A stretch of 64,000 nucleotides of DNA from Sipunculus nudus (GCA_026874595.1 JAPPUL010000069.1:1424001-1488000), one strand, 5' to 3'; counted from the first letter of the stretch, positions 8,500 to 17,598 are shown. Notes: a model not told the origin generated them from the sequence alone. Program-made: numbers and translations.

Positions 8500-10389
8500 T
8501 TGGATGTTAAGGGAGAAGAATACTCAAAGGTGTTTCATGGGGTTGTTGGAGAAGATGATAATTTAGGGCGCAAGCTAGTATCAAACTTAGATAGTTACTT
8601 AAGGTTTGTGTCATTATATAAGAAGAAGCGGCCAATAGATTTACAAAATTTGGTAAAAGAGATAGTCGAGAAAGAAGATTCGATAGTATCGCGAATACAA
8701 AAGATAGAACAACTTGACATCGCTTACGAGGAAGGAATAAGTGTTGATGAGCTAAGCTATAACGCTATTAGCTTGGGGAGCGTCAGGAAAGGTGAACTAG
8801 ATGCTAAATCAAAAGATACTAAAATAAAAAAAGCAAAAGATACAAAACCAAAAGAGAAGAAAAAGCTCGTACAAAATACGTTCTTAAATTACGTACTATT
8901 TAGCCGACCACGTTTAATTCAGTTTGGAGAGAGAACAAAGACAATTAGCTTTGATTTTTTTGGATTAAAAAAAAGAGAGTCAGGGGAGGCCCTACTTTTG
9001 TGGAGTGAGTTTAATAGATATGTAAAAGGGAGCGTGCAAAAGGAAGTACACTATGTAGTATTAAACGGATGGAAGGAGCTTAATCCTCTTTCTTATAATG
9101 TAGTTGTAACATTTTATGAATTTATATCACTGTTTGCGCGACTTGGAGGGCTTATAAAGCGGAGCAACACAGTATATAGGAATTTAAAGATAATAGATTT
9201 ATTTGTAAAACCCTACTTAAAGGTGTTGTCTCGGAGGAGCTATCGCGAAGGGTTAAAGACGGCGTTGTACAAATTGTTAGAAAATCATAGTCAGTATGGT
9301 AAGACGGTGAGTAAGACGGTATCGACAGTAGAGAAGATGGTAAATATAGACATGCGAGACTTATCTTTTTGCAATGCAATCTTGGCGGAATACGGACTTT
9401 ATTATAATAGATTTATCAAGCTGTCTGAATTATATGAACATTATGATATAGGTGAAATAAAAGGAGATAAGTTTATATTCGATGATGTAGTAAAGCAGCG
9501 AGTAAGTAATTTTATAGAAGAGATAGAACTAGCGTTAGGCGAGCTTGAGGGGGAGCTTTTCTTTCTCCAAAATATAAGTGTATCAAGCGATATAAAGGGC
9601 AAGGGTGGCTTATATAGTGCACCGAGTAAGGGCTGGATAGAATTATTTAATAGGATAGCAAATTATGAATATTATGTAGAAAGAAAAAGCCAATCTTATG
9701 GAAAGAGTAGGGAGTATAATGTAAATCCGTTTAAGAGTTTTTATAAGGATGTAGCGGGAGTAATGAGGCAGTTATCTAAGGGTTTCATAGCGCATTATGG
9801 TGATTTTATAAGAGGCGGAGTATATGTTGGTAGTGAAGATGCAAAAAAGAATATTATGGTCTTTAGCAAGACGTTTTTAAGGTATGATATTAATCAATTG
9901 GAAGAACTTAGTTTCAAAGGGATAGGGGTTGGTAACAGCAGGTCATTAGATATAGATAAATATTTGCTATACACGGCAAGCCAGGCATTACCTAAAGAGG
10001 AAGAGGAGAATGAGTGTCGTATAGTTGAGAATATGGTTGGAGTATATAAGAGTATAGGTTATAAGCTTTGCAGGATCCTTTATTTACATGATAGTGCAAG
10101 TGGTCTTAAAGGAGAAGAGCTTTTAAAAGTCTATAAGACGAAAGATGAGACAATAGAACATACAAATGATTCTCAACGTTTAATTCCCTATGCAAATGAG
10201 AAGATAATATTGCATCCGTTACTAAGTGATAAAAGCGTGATAGAAGTTATAAAAGACATAGTAAGTTTTTCTCTTAATCTAATATATTTCCTACGAGAAG
10301 ATGATATATCACGGCGTTACGGAGCAAGAGATTATATTATATCCCATATGGATCACTATATTAGTCTTAAGGCACGGGTTGAGCAATAA
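8500..10389 (+). CDS. Large conserved-looking protein of unknown function
   Basis: I do not recognise this 629-residue protein. It starts at TTG, with GGAG about 8 bases upstream. There is no signal peptide or clear membrane helix, so it should be cytoplasmic. Residues 100-125 are a lysine-rich linker, after which the sequence is rich in aromatic and basic residues and appears mostly helical. It lies between the giant coiled-coil gene (94 bases upstream) and the KDPG aldolase gene, whose start codon touches its stop codon, so the three may be one operon. The position directly after the SpiroCoCo-like gene makes it a candidate partner of that protein. Confidence 0.75.
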   Translation: MDVKGEEYSKVFHGVVGEDDNLGRKLVSNLDSYLRFVSLYKKKRPIDLQNLVKEIVEKEDSIVSRIQKIEQLDIAYEEGISVDELSYNAISLGSVRKGELDAKSKDTKIKKAKDTKPKEKKKLVQNTFLNYVLFSRPRLIQFGERTKTISFDFFGLKKRESGEALLLWSEFNRYVKGSVQKEVHYVVLNGWKELNPLSYNVVVTFYEFISLFARLGGLIKRSNTVYRNLKIIDLFVKPYLKVLSRRSYREGLKTALYKLLENHSQYGKTVSKTVSTVEKMVNIDMRDLSFCNAILAEYGLYYNRFIKLSELYEHYDIGEIKGDKFIFDDVVKQRVSNFIEEIELALGELEGELFFLQNISVSSDIKGKGGLYSAPSKGWIELFNRIANYEYYVERKSQSYGKSREYNVNPFKSFYKDVAGVMRQLSKGFIAHYGDFIRGGVYVGSEDAKKNIMVFSKTFLRYDINQLEELSFKGIGVGNSRSLDIDKYLLYTASQALPKEEEENECRIVENMVGVYKSIGYKLCRILYLHDSASGLKGEELLKVYKTKDETIEHTNDSQRLIPYANEKIILHPLLSDKSVIEVIKDIVSFSLNLIYFLREDDISRRYGARDYIISHMDHYISLKARVEQ

Positions 10390-11019
10390 GTGGATAAAGA
10401 AGAAGCATTATCTTTGCTTTATAGGCATAAAATAGTGCCTGTAATAAGACTTTCCGAAGAACATGATGCACTTAAGATAATAGAGTCTCTTTTGGAGGGT
10501 GGGCTTAAGGTGATAGAAATATCTTTATTATCACATGATGCTTTTAATATAGTTAGTTATTTACGTAGGCAGGATTTATTTGTTGGTGTTGGAACAGTTT
10601 TAGATAGTCTTAGTGTTAGAAAGTCTGTAGATGCAGGTGCTTGTTTTATAGTCTCCCCTCATACTGACAAGAGTATAATAACTATAGCGCAAAAAGATTG
10701 TGTATTAACAATACCTGGCTGTTTAACACCGAGTGAGGTTATGCATGCAGCTAGATTTAATGTTGAGTTGACAAAGATATTTCCTGTGGCAAGTATGGGA
10801 GGCCCCTCTTATATTAAGTCATTAAAAGACGTTTTTCCTAATATCAATTTTATGCCAACAGGCGGAATACAGCTATCTAATTTAAGAGAATACTTAAAAG
10901 CAGGGGTCTTTGCACTTGGAGTATCTTCAAGTCTTATTACCCAATCTATTTTAGAGAATAAGGATTATAAGCTTTTGGAAGAAAATGCACGTGAGTATGT
11001 AGCCAATATAAACTTGTAA
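10390..11019 (+). CDS. eda: KDPG/KHG aldolase family protein
   Basis: A class I aldolase of the 2-keto-3-deoxy-6-phosphogluconate family, 209 residues, the usual size. Conserved features are VPVIR near the N terminus, the catalytic Glu (E43 in VIEIS), GVGTV, the substrate loop FIVSPH, PGCLTPSE, the Schiff-base lysine (K129 in TKIFP) and PTGGI near the phosphate site. The product splits KDPG into pyruvate and glyceraldehyde 3-phosphate. The start is GTG immediately after the preceding TAA, so translation is probably coupled. No edd gene is in the window, so whether it serves an Entner-Doudoroff route or sugar-acid breakdown is open. Confidence 0.9.
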   Translation: MDKEEALSLLYRHKIVPVIRLSEEHDALKIIESLLEGGLKVIEISLLSHDAFNIVSYLRRQDLFVGVGTVLDSLSVRKSVDAGACFIVSPHTDKSIITIAQKDCVLTIPGCLTPSEVMHAARFNVELTKIFPVASMGGPSYIKSLKDVFPNINFMPTGGIQLSNLREYLKAGVFALGVSSSLITQSILENKDYKLLEENAREYVANINL

Positions 11020-11037
11020 TTATTATGTATAAGTGTT

Positions 11038-11724
11038 TTAGCTTTTATTCATCTTAGCCTTAAGGGCAGCTAGTTTATCGCTCATATGCCCTGCCTCTGA
11101 TGAACCTCCTTCTAAGGCTTTAAATTTACCCTCTAAATCACTTCCAGCAAGAGTGTTTGTAATTTCACTATCAGCCTCAGCTCTTGCCTCTATGGCATTT
11201 ACCTTCTCTTCCATTCGGGCAAAAGAGTCATACGCAGAAGTATCAGTAAGGCTTGACATAGTTTTAGATATCCTACTTTGTGCCTCAGCTCTTTTTTGTC
11301 TTGCAACAAGTAAGTTTTTCTTTCGTTGCGCCTCTTGTAGCTTGTTGTTAAGCTCTTTTAAACCTTCTTTTAATTTCTCAACAACAGTTTTTTGACTTAA
11401 CCATTGTTCTTCATATTGCCGTGCTTCAAGAGAGGCCTTCTCCTGTTTTGCAAGAGCCTCCATCGCTAAGGTGTCATCACCTTTTTCTACCGCAAGCATA
11501 GCACGCTGTTCCCATGTTTTTGTTTGCTTTTGACTTTCATGAAATTGCTTTTGTATACGTTTTTCATCTGCTATGGCTTGAGCAACTTCTGTCTTAACCT
11601 TATTAAGCTGCTTGTTCATATCAAGTATTATCTGTTCAAGCATCTTCTTTGGATCTTCTGATTTACTAATTAAATCATTTAAGTTTGACTTTACAACTGT
11701 CATAAACCTATCTAGTATACCCAT
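11038..11724 (-). CDS. pspA: Phage-shock protein A (PspA/IM30 family)
   Basis: The 228-residue protein is almost wholly helical and coiled-coil. It begins MGILDRFMTVVKSNLNDLIS, with the amphipathic N-terminal helix and the EDPKKMLEQ motif of the PspA/Vipp1 family. These ESCRT-III-like proteins assemble on the inner membrane face and repair or stabilise stressed membranes. It ends in the -AALKAKM- type C-terminal helix. The upstream co-oriented genes are a YbjN-like protein (51 bases away) and smpB. There is no pspF, pspB or pspC nearby. Confidence 0.92.
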   Translation of the reverse strand: MGILDRFMTVVKSNLNDLISKSEDPKKMLEQIILDMNKQLNKVKTEVAQAIADEKRIQKQFHESQKQTKTWEQRAMLAVEKGDDTLAMEALAKQEKASLEARQYEEQWLSQKTVVEKLKEGLKELNNKLQEAQRKKNLLVARQKRAEAQSRISKTMSSLTDTSAYDSFARMEEKVNAIEARAEADSEITNTLAGSDLEGKFKALEGGSSEAGHMSDKLAALKAKMNKS

Positions 11725-11775
11725 GTTTTATAAGCTCCATTTATTTATGTTATTTTGTCTATATAATCTAATAAG

Positions 11776-12162
11776 TTATTTTGAATAGCTTGACAATACC
11801 TTGTAATCCTCTCGGATAGCCATAAATATTGAATCCAAAGAGGCTTGAAACTCATTTAGATCCAGATTTTCAAGCTCAAGCGTATCAACTATAACAACAC
11901 CATCTTGCTCAAGCGCATAAGCTCCATGTACGAGACTCTCAGAATTTAACCGAAGTAGTTTCTCATAAAAGCCTTCACGATTTTTATTTGGTATTTGCAT
12001 TAGTTTTACTCTAAATATTAAAAGAGGATCTTCTATTGAGACAACTAGGTTATTAATATCGTCAAATTCATCATGTATAACCCACATCCCATCTGCAATC
12101 TCTTCATAGTCAAGCCTAAGGCTCATAAAGTAGTCAACTACCTTCTCTTGTATATCTTTCAT
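11776..12162 (-). CDS. YbjN-like domain protein
   Basis: A 128-residue acidic cytoplasmic protein with no signal sequence. The pattern resembles the YbjN/CesT-like fold seen in small chaperone-like proteins: an N-terminal helix, WVIHDE-x-D, a strand pair with FRVKLMQIP, KLLRLN and a strand with GAYALEQDGVVIVDTL. It lies immediately upstream of pspA on the same strand. The spacing suggests joint transcription and a role beside PspA in envelope stress, which is an inference from context. The function of the family is poorly defined. Confidence 0.65.
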   Translation of the reverse strand: MKDIQEKVVDYFMSLRLDYEEIADGMWVIHDEFDDINNLVVSIEDPLLIFRVKLMQIPNKNREGFYEKLLRLNSESLVHGAYALEQDGVVIVDTLELENLDLNEFQASLDSIFMAIREDYKVLSSYSK

Positions 12163-12233
12163 AATAACTATTGCTCCATTAAAATATCTTTATTTAAGAT
12201 ATAAGAACTCTAAATGTTAAAGGGAAAATATAA

Positions 12234-12683
12234 TTAATAATTTTTACGTAACCTAGCCATTTCTCTATCCTGTTCTCTTTTTTTAATACTTTGTCTTTTA
12301 TCATAAAGTTTCTTGCCTTTGCAAAGAGCAATCTCAAGTTTAACACGTTGGCCTTTAATGTAGAGCTTTATTGGTATTATTGTAAAGCCCCGTTCTTTTA
12401 TCTTTTTTTCAAGCTTTAGGATTTCTCTTTTGTTAAGCAGGAGTTTTCTAGTACGGCTTGGTTCGTGATTATTTCTATTACCGAAACTGTAAGGACTTAT
12501 ATGTATATTTAATGCCCAAAGCTCCTTTCCAAAGAACTTTACAAAGCTGTCTTTTAGATTAACTTTACCTTCTCGTATAGATTTAACCTCAGTCCCAAGA
12601 AGGACAACTCCAGCCTCAAGCTTTTCAAGTATCTCATAATCAAATAAAGCTTTTTTGTTTGTGGCAATCTTTTTTATACTCAT
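12234..12683 (-). CDS. smpB: SsrA-binding protein SmpB
   Basis: SmpB binds tmRNA and brings it to stalled ribosomes for trans-translation. The 149 residues show the classic order: NKKALFDYEILEKLEAG near the N terminus, LLGTEVKSIREGKVNL, HISPY, then the RKLLLNKREI stretch and a basic C-terminal tail (KRQSIKKREQDREMARL) that mimics codon-anticodon contacts in the decoding centre. Length and order are normal. I looked for the tmRNA gene (ssrA) in the adjacent gaps and did not find it. Confidence 0.96.
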   Translation of the reverse strand: MSIKKIATNKKALFDYEILEKLEAGVVLLGTEVKSIREGKVNLKDSFVKFFGKELWALNIHISPYSFGNRNNHEPSRTRKLLLNKREILKLEKKIKERGFTIIPIKLYIKGQRVKLEIALCKGKKLYDKRQSIKKREQDREMARLRKNY

Positions 12684-12864
12684 AAATATGTAGTCCTTAT
12701 GCTTTATGCTACATTAAGTAGTTTCTTAGATTTAGTTCCTTAAATTTATTAATAAAATATAATAGTTAACAAGAAAGAGAATAAGAAATAGAATAAAAAG
12801 AATATCACCTTAAAGTCAAGTTATTCTAAAGCTTTAAGATAGCAAGTTCTAATGTAAAAAGTAA

Positions 12865-12893
12865 TTGACAATATATTATATATACTTTATATT
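12865..12893 (+). promoter_or_regulatory. Sigma70-type promoter of the rnf operon
   Basis: TTGACA (12865-12870) matches the -35 consensus fully and is followed after exactly 17 bases by TATATT (12888-12893). Transcription would begin near 12900, about 34 bases before the rnfD ATG at 12934. This also shows that the longer frame beginning with the TTG inside the -35 box is not translated from there. Confidence 0.75.
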
Positions 12894-12933
12894 ATTTTAT
12901 CTCTGTCTAATAGCATATTTAAGGGCGGTTTTT

Positions 12934-14271
12934 ATGAGCGATAGTGATACAGAATCATCAGGAGAGCTTCCGAACGAAAAAGGAAAGCCTGATAATCCTC
13001 CTAACGAGGAGATTAGGAAATCTGAATCTGTTAAATCTGAATATAGTGATAAAGAGATAAGCTCGGATAGAAAGCCAAAAGGCAAAGAAGACAGTAAGGA
13101 AGAAGGCAGGGAAAGCAAAGAAGGTAAAAAGGGTAAGGACAAAGGGCCAAAGCCGCTAAAGTATAAAAAGCAAAAGCCTAAAGATTGGAATGTCCCCGAG
13201 CTTGCAGTAACTTCATCACCACATGTATTTTCAAAAGACAGTATAAAGAAGATAATGTGGATAGTGTTTGCAACGCTTTTGCCTGCATACATATGGGGGA
13301 TATTGTATTTCACATTTGGAATACAGCTTAAGTTTTTAGAAGGTTCTTTAGTATTTACGTACAAAGAGGAGTTATTATCGGCAAATCCCATCTACCTAAG
13401 CCTATTATATAGCAAACCATTGCAGCACCTAATAGCCGGAGTTTTAGTATCAATGATCACGGAGTGGCTAATAAATGTATTTAGAAAACAAAGGGTAAGT
13501 GCTTGGGATGGGAGTGCGGCGGTAACAGGGATATTGATAGCTATGATGAATCCGCCTTATGTACCACTTTTTGTAACTATAATAAGTTGTATATTTGCAA
13601 TAGTAATAATAAAACATCTTTTTGGTGGGCTTGGAACAAACTTTTTAAATCCAGCGATAGCCGGACGTGTATTTGCAATGGTGTCATGGCCGGGGTTAAT
13701 GTATACACAAGACTATTATTTAGTTCATGGCACAACAGGGGCAACAGCTCTTGAGATGATGAAACAGTATATAAATCCTGTATCAGAAGGTGTTAAGCCA
13801 TTGCCATATGATAGTTATAGTTTATTTGATTTATTTTTGGGGAATGTAGGTGGTTCAATAGGAGAGGTATCTTTTGTTTTACTTTTGCTTGGTGGGATTT
13901 ATTTATATATAAAGAATTACATAACCTGGGAAATACCATTAACGTATATAGTTACAGTATTTTTGTTTGCCTATGTTATAGGAGATGGGAGAGGAGAGCA
14001 TTTAAATTTTGCTATGTACAACATTTTGTCAGGAGGTTTGATACTTGGAGCGTTATTTATGGCAACGGATATGGTAACCTCGCCACTTACAAAGGTTGGG
14101 CAGATAATATTTGGGATATCTTGCGGGCTTTTGACGATACTAATAAGGCTTTATGGAGGATATCCAGAAGGGGTTGCATTTGCGATACTTATAATGAACT
14201 TCTTCACACCGTTAATAGATAAGTACACAGCGCCTCGTATTTTTGGACACAAAAAACGTAAAACAATATAA
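12934..14271 (+). CDS. rnfD: Rnf complex subunit D with charged N-terminal extension
   Basis: RnfD is a membrane flavoprotein subunit of the ion-pumping ferredoxin:NAD oxidoreductase. The ATG at 12934 is preceded by AAGGGCGG and lies downstream of a good promoter. The first 85 or so residues are a hydrophilic Lys/Glu/Ser-rich low-complexity extension that typical RnfD lacks. After it come the usual elements: PHVFSKDSIKKIMW, many helices, RVSAWDGSAAVTG, GGLGTNFLNPA-AGR and the covalent FMN site TGATALEM, in which the last Thr of TGAT should carry FMN. The protein ends with IDKYTAPRIFGH. The gene opens the operon rnfD-E-A-B. Confidence 0.93.
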   Translation: MSDSDTESSGELPNEKGKPDNPPNEEIRKSESVKSEYSDKEISSDRKPKGKEDSKEEGRESKEGKKGKDKGPKPLKYKKQKPKDWNVPELAVTSSPHVFSKDSIKKIMWIVFATLLPAYIWGILYFTFGIQLKFLEGSLVFTYKEELLSANPIYLSLLYSKPLQHLIAGVLVSMITEWLINVFRKQRVSAWDGSAAVTGILIAMMNPPYVPLFVTIISCIFAIVIIKHLFGGLGTNFLNPAIAGRVFAMVSWPGLMYTQDYYLVHGTTGATALEMMKQYINPVSEGVKPLPYDSYSLFDLFLGNVGGSIGEVSFVLLLLGGIYLYIKNYITWEIPLTYIVTVFLFAYVIGDGRGEHLNFAMYNILSGGLILGALFMATDMVTSPLTKVGQIIFGISCGLLTILIRLYGGYPEGVAFAILIMNFFTPLIDKYTAPRIFGHKKRKTI

Positions 14272-14339
14272 ACAGGATTCTTTTTTATGTTATATTTGAG
14301 CTTTAAATTCTTAATCATAAAATCTTAAGTTAACGGAAT

Positions 14340-14372
14340 AAGAGAATAATAAGAGAATAATAAGAGAATAAT
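14340..14372 (+). repeat. Three tandem copies of an 11-base unit
   Basis: AAGAGAATAAT occurs three times head to tail and then decays. It lies in the 151-base gap between rnfD and rnfE, where rnfG stands in many rnf operons. It has no coding content that I can see. Confidence 0.85.
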
Positions 14373-14422
14373 AAAGAGAATAAAGAATTTAATATAAGAG
14401 TTAAAATAAAGGCAGCTTCATT

Positions 14423-15127
14423 ATGTCAAATAGCACAGTATTTTGGCGAGGGTTTGTACGCGAGAATCCAGTATATACATTATTTCTTGGTTTATGTCCG
14501 GCCCTGGCAGTAACAAACATGGCGATAAATGGACTTGCAATGGGTGTTGCAACTACATTCGTGCTTGTTGGTTCTAATGTTGTAGTCTCGTTAATAAGAA
14601 ATATAGTATCAAGCAAGATACGGATTCCAGCATATATAATGGTCATAGCAAGTTTTGTGACAATAGTAAAGCTTTTGATGAATGCTTATGTAATAGATTT
14701 GTATCAGGAGATGGGAGTATTCATATCCCTTATAGTAGTAAATTGTATGATATTGGGTCGAGCAGAAGGTTTTGCAAGCAAGAACAGTATAGGAAGGTCG
14801 TTTATAGACGGGCTTGGGATGGGGATAGGATTTACTATAGCTATAACGGTATTGTCAGTAGTGCGTGAGTTTTTGGGTGAGGGAAAGATAACCTTTTCGC
14901 TTAAGTATGGCGGAGAAGATGTTGGGGTGGTATATGATTTGACAGGTATTGTAAAGATGCTGGGCCTACAGACGGGAGGAGAGGTTGCAAGCATGTTGAT
15001 TTTCATATTGCCTGCAGGTGGCTTTATAGCGATAGGGTTAATAATAGGATTATTTAATAGGCTAAGCGAGAAGTTGCCACCACCTAAGGATGATGATGAT
15101 GAGGAAGAAGTTAAACATAGTTGCTAA
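14423..15127 (+). CDS. rnfE: Rnf complex subunit E
   Basis: A 234-residue membrane protein with six predicted helices. It carries the family signatures RENP-x-LGLCPALAVT with C25, and VVNCMILGRAE with C108. In Rnf and Nqr the matching cysteines of subunits A and E hold a shared [2Fe-2S] cluster within the membrane. The C terminus is a short acidic tail (DDDDEEE). The gene lies 151 bases after rnfD and 114 bases before rnfA, unusually loose spacing for this operon. Confidence 0.95.
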   Translation: MSNSTVFWRGFVRENPVYTLFLGLCPALAVTNMAINGLAMGVATTFVLVGSNVVVSLIRNIVSSKIRIPAYIMVIASFVTIVKLLMNAYVIDLYQEMGVFISLIVVNCMILGRAEGFASKNSIGRSFIDGLGMGIGFTIAITVLSVVREFLGEGKITFSLKYGGEDVGVVYDLTGIVKMLGLQTGGEVASMLIFILPAGGFIAIGLIIGLFNRLSEKLPPPKDDDDEEEVKHSC

Positions 15128-15241
15128 TTGGAGTGATAGTAGGATTATGCGAACTTGGAGTAACCGGTTGGTTTAAAAAGGGGCGATAATGAGTTGATGA
15201 TGAGGATAATGAGTAAATAATGGATAAAAAGTGAGGAAGTT

Positions 15242-15838
15242 ATGAATGAGTATGTAGCAATAATGATAGTTGCAATAACGGTAAACAATTATGTATTATC
15301 TAAATATTTGGGATTATGCCCGTTTATTGGGGTATCAAAGAAGATAGACTCATCAGTTGGGATGGGTCTTGCGGTAACATTTGTTATGACGTTAGCTTCA
15401 GCCGCAACATACATGATATATGTATTTATATTATTACCTCTAAATATAGTATATCTTGATACAATAGCGTTCATACTGGTGATAGCGTCGTTGGTCCAGT
15501 TTGTAGAGATGGTACTTGAGAAGTTCTCGCCGAATTTGTATAAAACGTTGGGAGTCTACTTGCCGTTAATAACAACGAATTGTGCAATTTTAGGGGTTGC
15601 GCAGTTTAACGTACAGTATATAGAGTTATATGGCTTTAATTTCATAAAGTCAGTAACACAAGGGTTTGCCGCTGGGATAGGTTTTAGTCTTGCAATAATA
15701 TTGATGGCATCAATACGAGAGAAGCTTGAGTTTGCAAATGTGCCTAAGGTATTTCAGGGTGCACCTGTAACTTTTATAGCAGCGGGATTGATGGCACTTG
15801 CTTTCCAGGGATTTATAAACTTAGTAGGGATGGAGTAA
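15242..15838 (+). CDS. rnfA: Rnf complex subunit A
   Basis: A 198-residue integral membrane protein of normal size. NNYVLSKYLGLCPFIGVS (C26) and TTNCAILGVA (C114) are the RnfA motifs that hold the intramembrane [2Fe-2S] cluster with RnfE. GAPVTFIAAGLMALAFQGF near the end is also typical. A GAGGAAGTT ribosome binding site precedes the ATG. The gap before it contains small direct repeats of GATAATGAGT. Confidence 0.96.
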   Translation: MNEYVAIMIVAITVNNYVLSKYLGLCPFIGVSKKIDSSVGMGLAVTFVMTLASAATYMIYVFILLPLNIVYLDTIAFILVIASLVQFVEMVLEKFSPNLYKTLGVYLPLITTNCAILGVAQFNVQYIELYGFNFIKSVTQGFAAGIGFSLAIILMASIREKLEFANVPKVFQGAPVTFIAAGLMALAFQGFINLVGME

Positions 15839-15955
15839 ATAGGTATTTTTGTAAAAGTTGTAAAAGAAGTAAAAGAAGGAACTATTTGTATGGAATAGTA
15901 GTTTAAAAGATAGATAGTAGTTTAAAAGAATATATAAGAAATAGGAGGCTAGGGG

Positions 15956-16912
15956 ATGGAAATAATAGGAGCAATAATATCTGTTGGTTTGCTGGCATTA
16001 TTTTTTGGATTAGTGCTTGCGTTTGCGCATAAGAAACTGTCGGTAGAAAAGAATCCTATGATACAAAAGATAGAAGACGTATTGCCGACGGCAAACTGCG
16101 GGGCATGTTCTTATCCTGGATGTGCGGGATACGCAGAAGGTCTTGTAAATGACAATGCAGCAATAGACTTGTGTCCTCCTGGAGGGGAGAAGCTTATAAA
16201 GAAGTTGGCAGTGATGCTGGATAAGGAAGTAGTTGAAGGGGAGAGGATGATAGCAAGGATACAATGCAGTGGAGATTTAAAGACAGCAAAACAAAAGCAT
16301 TTGTATAATGGAGTATCAGATTGTAATCAGGCGGCAACACTTTTTGGAGGGTCGAAGGTATGTGAGTATGGGTGTATAGGGCTTGGGAGTTGTGTTCGGG
16401 CATGTGCATTTGATGCAATATATATAACAAAGGATCTAGATGTAGTGGTGGAAGAGGACAAGTGTACAGGGTGTACATTGTGCTTACCGGTATGTCCTAA
16501 AGATATAATAGATATGGTACCGGCGCGGACTAGGATATACAATTCATGTAGTTCTTTAGATAAAGCAGGTCCGGTAAAGAATTATTGTAATGTAGGGTGT
16601 ACGGCATGTAAGTTATGCGAGAAAGCGTGTGATTATGATGCAATACATGTGAAAGACAATCTGGCAGTATTTAATTATGATAAATGTACAGAATGCCAGG
16701 ATTGCTTTGTAGTGTGTCCAACTGACTCTATACAGTCCTGGATACCAGAGGAGATGTGGTCAGAACGTAGTGTTGTGGCCTTAGCTAAGGTAAGAGAGGA
16801 GGAGGCTTTAAATGCGGCAAATAGTTTTCCAAAGGAGCAGCAATCTGATAAGATGGCAAATGAGGAGGGTAAAGATAGTAAGAAAGAAGAAAAAGAGGTA
16901 GTAGGGGCTTAA
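15956..16912 (+). CDS. rnfB: Rnf complex subunit B (multi-cluster ferredoxin)
   Basis: RnfB accepts electrons from reduced ferredoxin. After one N-terminal helix (residues 5-24) comes the [4Fe-4S] domain with C48, C51, C56 and C73 (NCGACSYPGCAGYAEG and LCPPGG). It is followed by several ferredoxin-type CxxCxxC-xxxCP modules between about residues 135 and 260. The last 40 residues are a charged, disordered-looking tail. A GGAGGCTAGGGG sequence precedes the ATG. It is the last gene of the cluster; rnfC and rnfG are missing here. Confidence 0.95.
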   Translation: MEIIGAIISVGLLALFFGLVLAFAHKKLSVEKNPMIQKIEDVLPTANCGACSYPGCAGYAEGLVNDNAAIDLCPPGGEKLIKKLAVMLDKEVVEGERMIARIQCSGDLKTAKQKHLYNGVSDCNQAATLFGGSKVCEYGCIGLGSCVRACAFDAIYITKDLDVVVEEDKCTGCTLCLPVCPKDIIDMVPARTRIYNSCSSLDKAGPVKNYCNVGCTACKLCEKACDYDAIHVKDNLAVFNYDKCTECQDCFVVCPTDSIQSWIPEEMWSERSVVALAKVREEEALNAANSFPKEQQSDKMANEEGKDSKKEEKEVVGA

Positions 16913-17064
16913 AAGAGGGCTTAAAAGAGAGAGGATGAAAGAAGGATAAGATGTAGTGCTTTTGAGGCTAGTGTTTAGGCGTGAAAGGATAGGCTAAGGT
17001 AAATAATCAATCAGAGAAACTATAATAAGGATGTATTTAAAGGTCTAAATGGATTTATATAAGA

Positions 17065-17598
17065 ATGATATTGACAGATAAAGAGATATTAGCACAGATG
17101 GGTTTAGGAAATATATTAATAGATCCTTTTGATATGAGCTGTCTTGGTAGTAATAGTTACGATGTACATCTTGGAGGGCACATGGGGATATACGAAGATG
17201 ATGTCCTAGACTGTAAGAAAGATAATCCGCTAAAGATATTTGAATTAGCGGAAGAAGGAGTAATAATAGTTCCAGGAAAGCTATATCTTGGTGTTACAGA
17301 AGAATATACAGAGACATTAAAACATGTGCCATTTTTGGAAGGCAAATCAAGTATAGGACGGTTGGGAATAGATATTCATTCAACAGCAGGCAAAGGAGAC
17401 ATAGGGTATAAGAACAGCTGGACATTAGAGATATCAGTAAAGCAGCCAGTAAAAATATATCCTAAGATGCCGATAGGACAGCTAATCTACTTCAAAGTGT
17501 GTGGAGAGGTGGGGACAGATTACATATCAAAGGCAACGGCAAAATATAACGAGGTGTCAAAATATCCTATAGGCTCAAAGATGTATCTTAATTTCTGA
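17065..17598 (+). CDS. dcd: dCTP deaminase
   Basis: Member of the Dcd/dUTPase trimeric fold, 177 residues. It begins with ILTDKEI and contains the family motifs LGSNSYDVHLG, EGKSSIGRLG, HSTAGKGDIGY and WTLEI, where the Glu of the last is the expected catalytic residue. The C-terminal segment PIGQLIYF is also typical. The enzyme makes dUTP (or dUMP in bifunctional versions) for thymidylate synthesis. It stands alone between the rnf operon and two tRNA genes. Confidence 0.92.
   Translation: MILTDKEILAQMGLGNILIDPFDMSCLGSNSYDVHLGGHMGIYEDDVLDCKKDNPLKIFELAEEGVIIVPGKLYLGVTEEYTETLKHVPFLEGKSSIGRLGIDIHSTAGKGDIGYKNSWTLEISVKQPVKIYPKMPIGQLIYFKVCGEVGTDYISKATAKYNEVSKYPIGSKMYLNF

Noticed and set aside
12865-12933. 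Extended N terminus of rnfD from TTG at 12865
   Set aside because: This TTG is part of a consensus -35 box, and the ATG at 12934 has a better ribosome binding site.
14340-14372. CRISPR array
   Set aside because: The repeats are 11 bases and contiguous, with no spacers and no cas genes.
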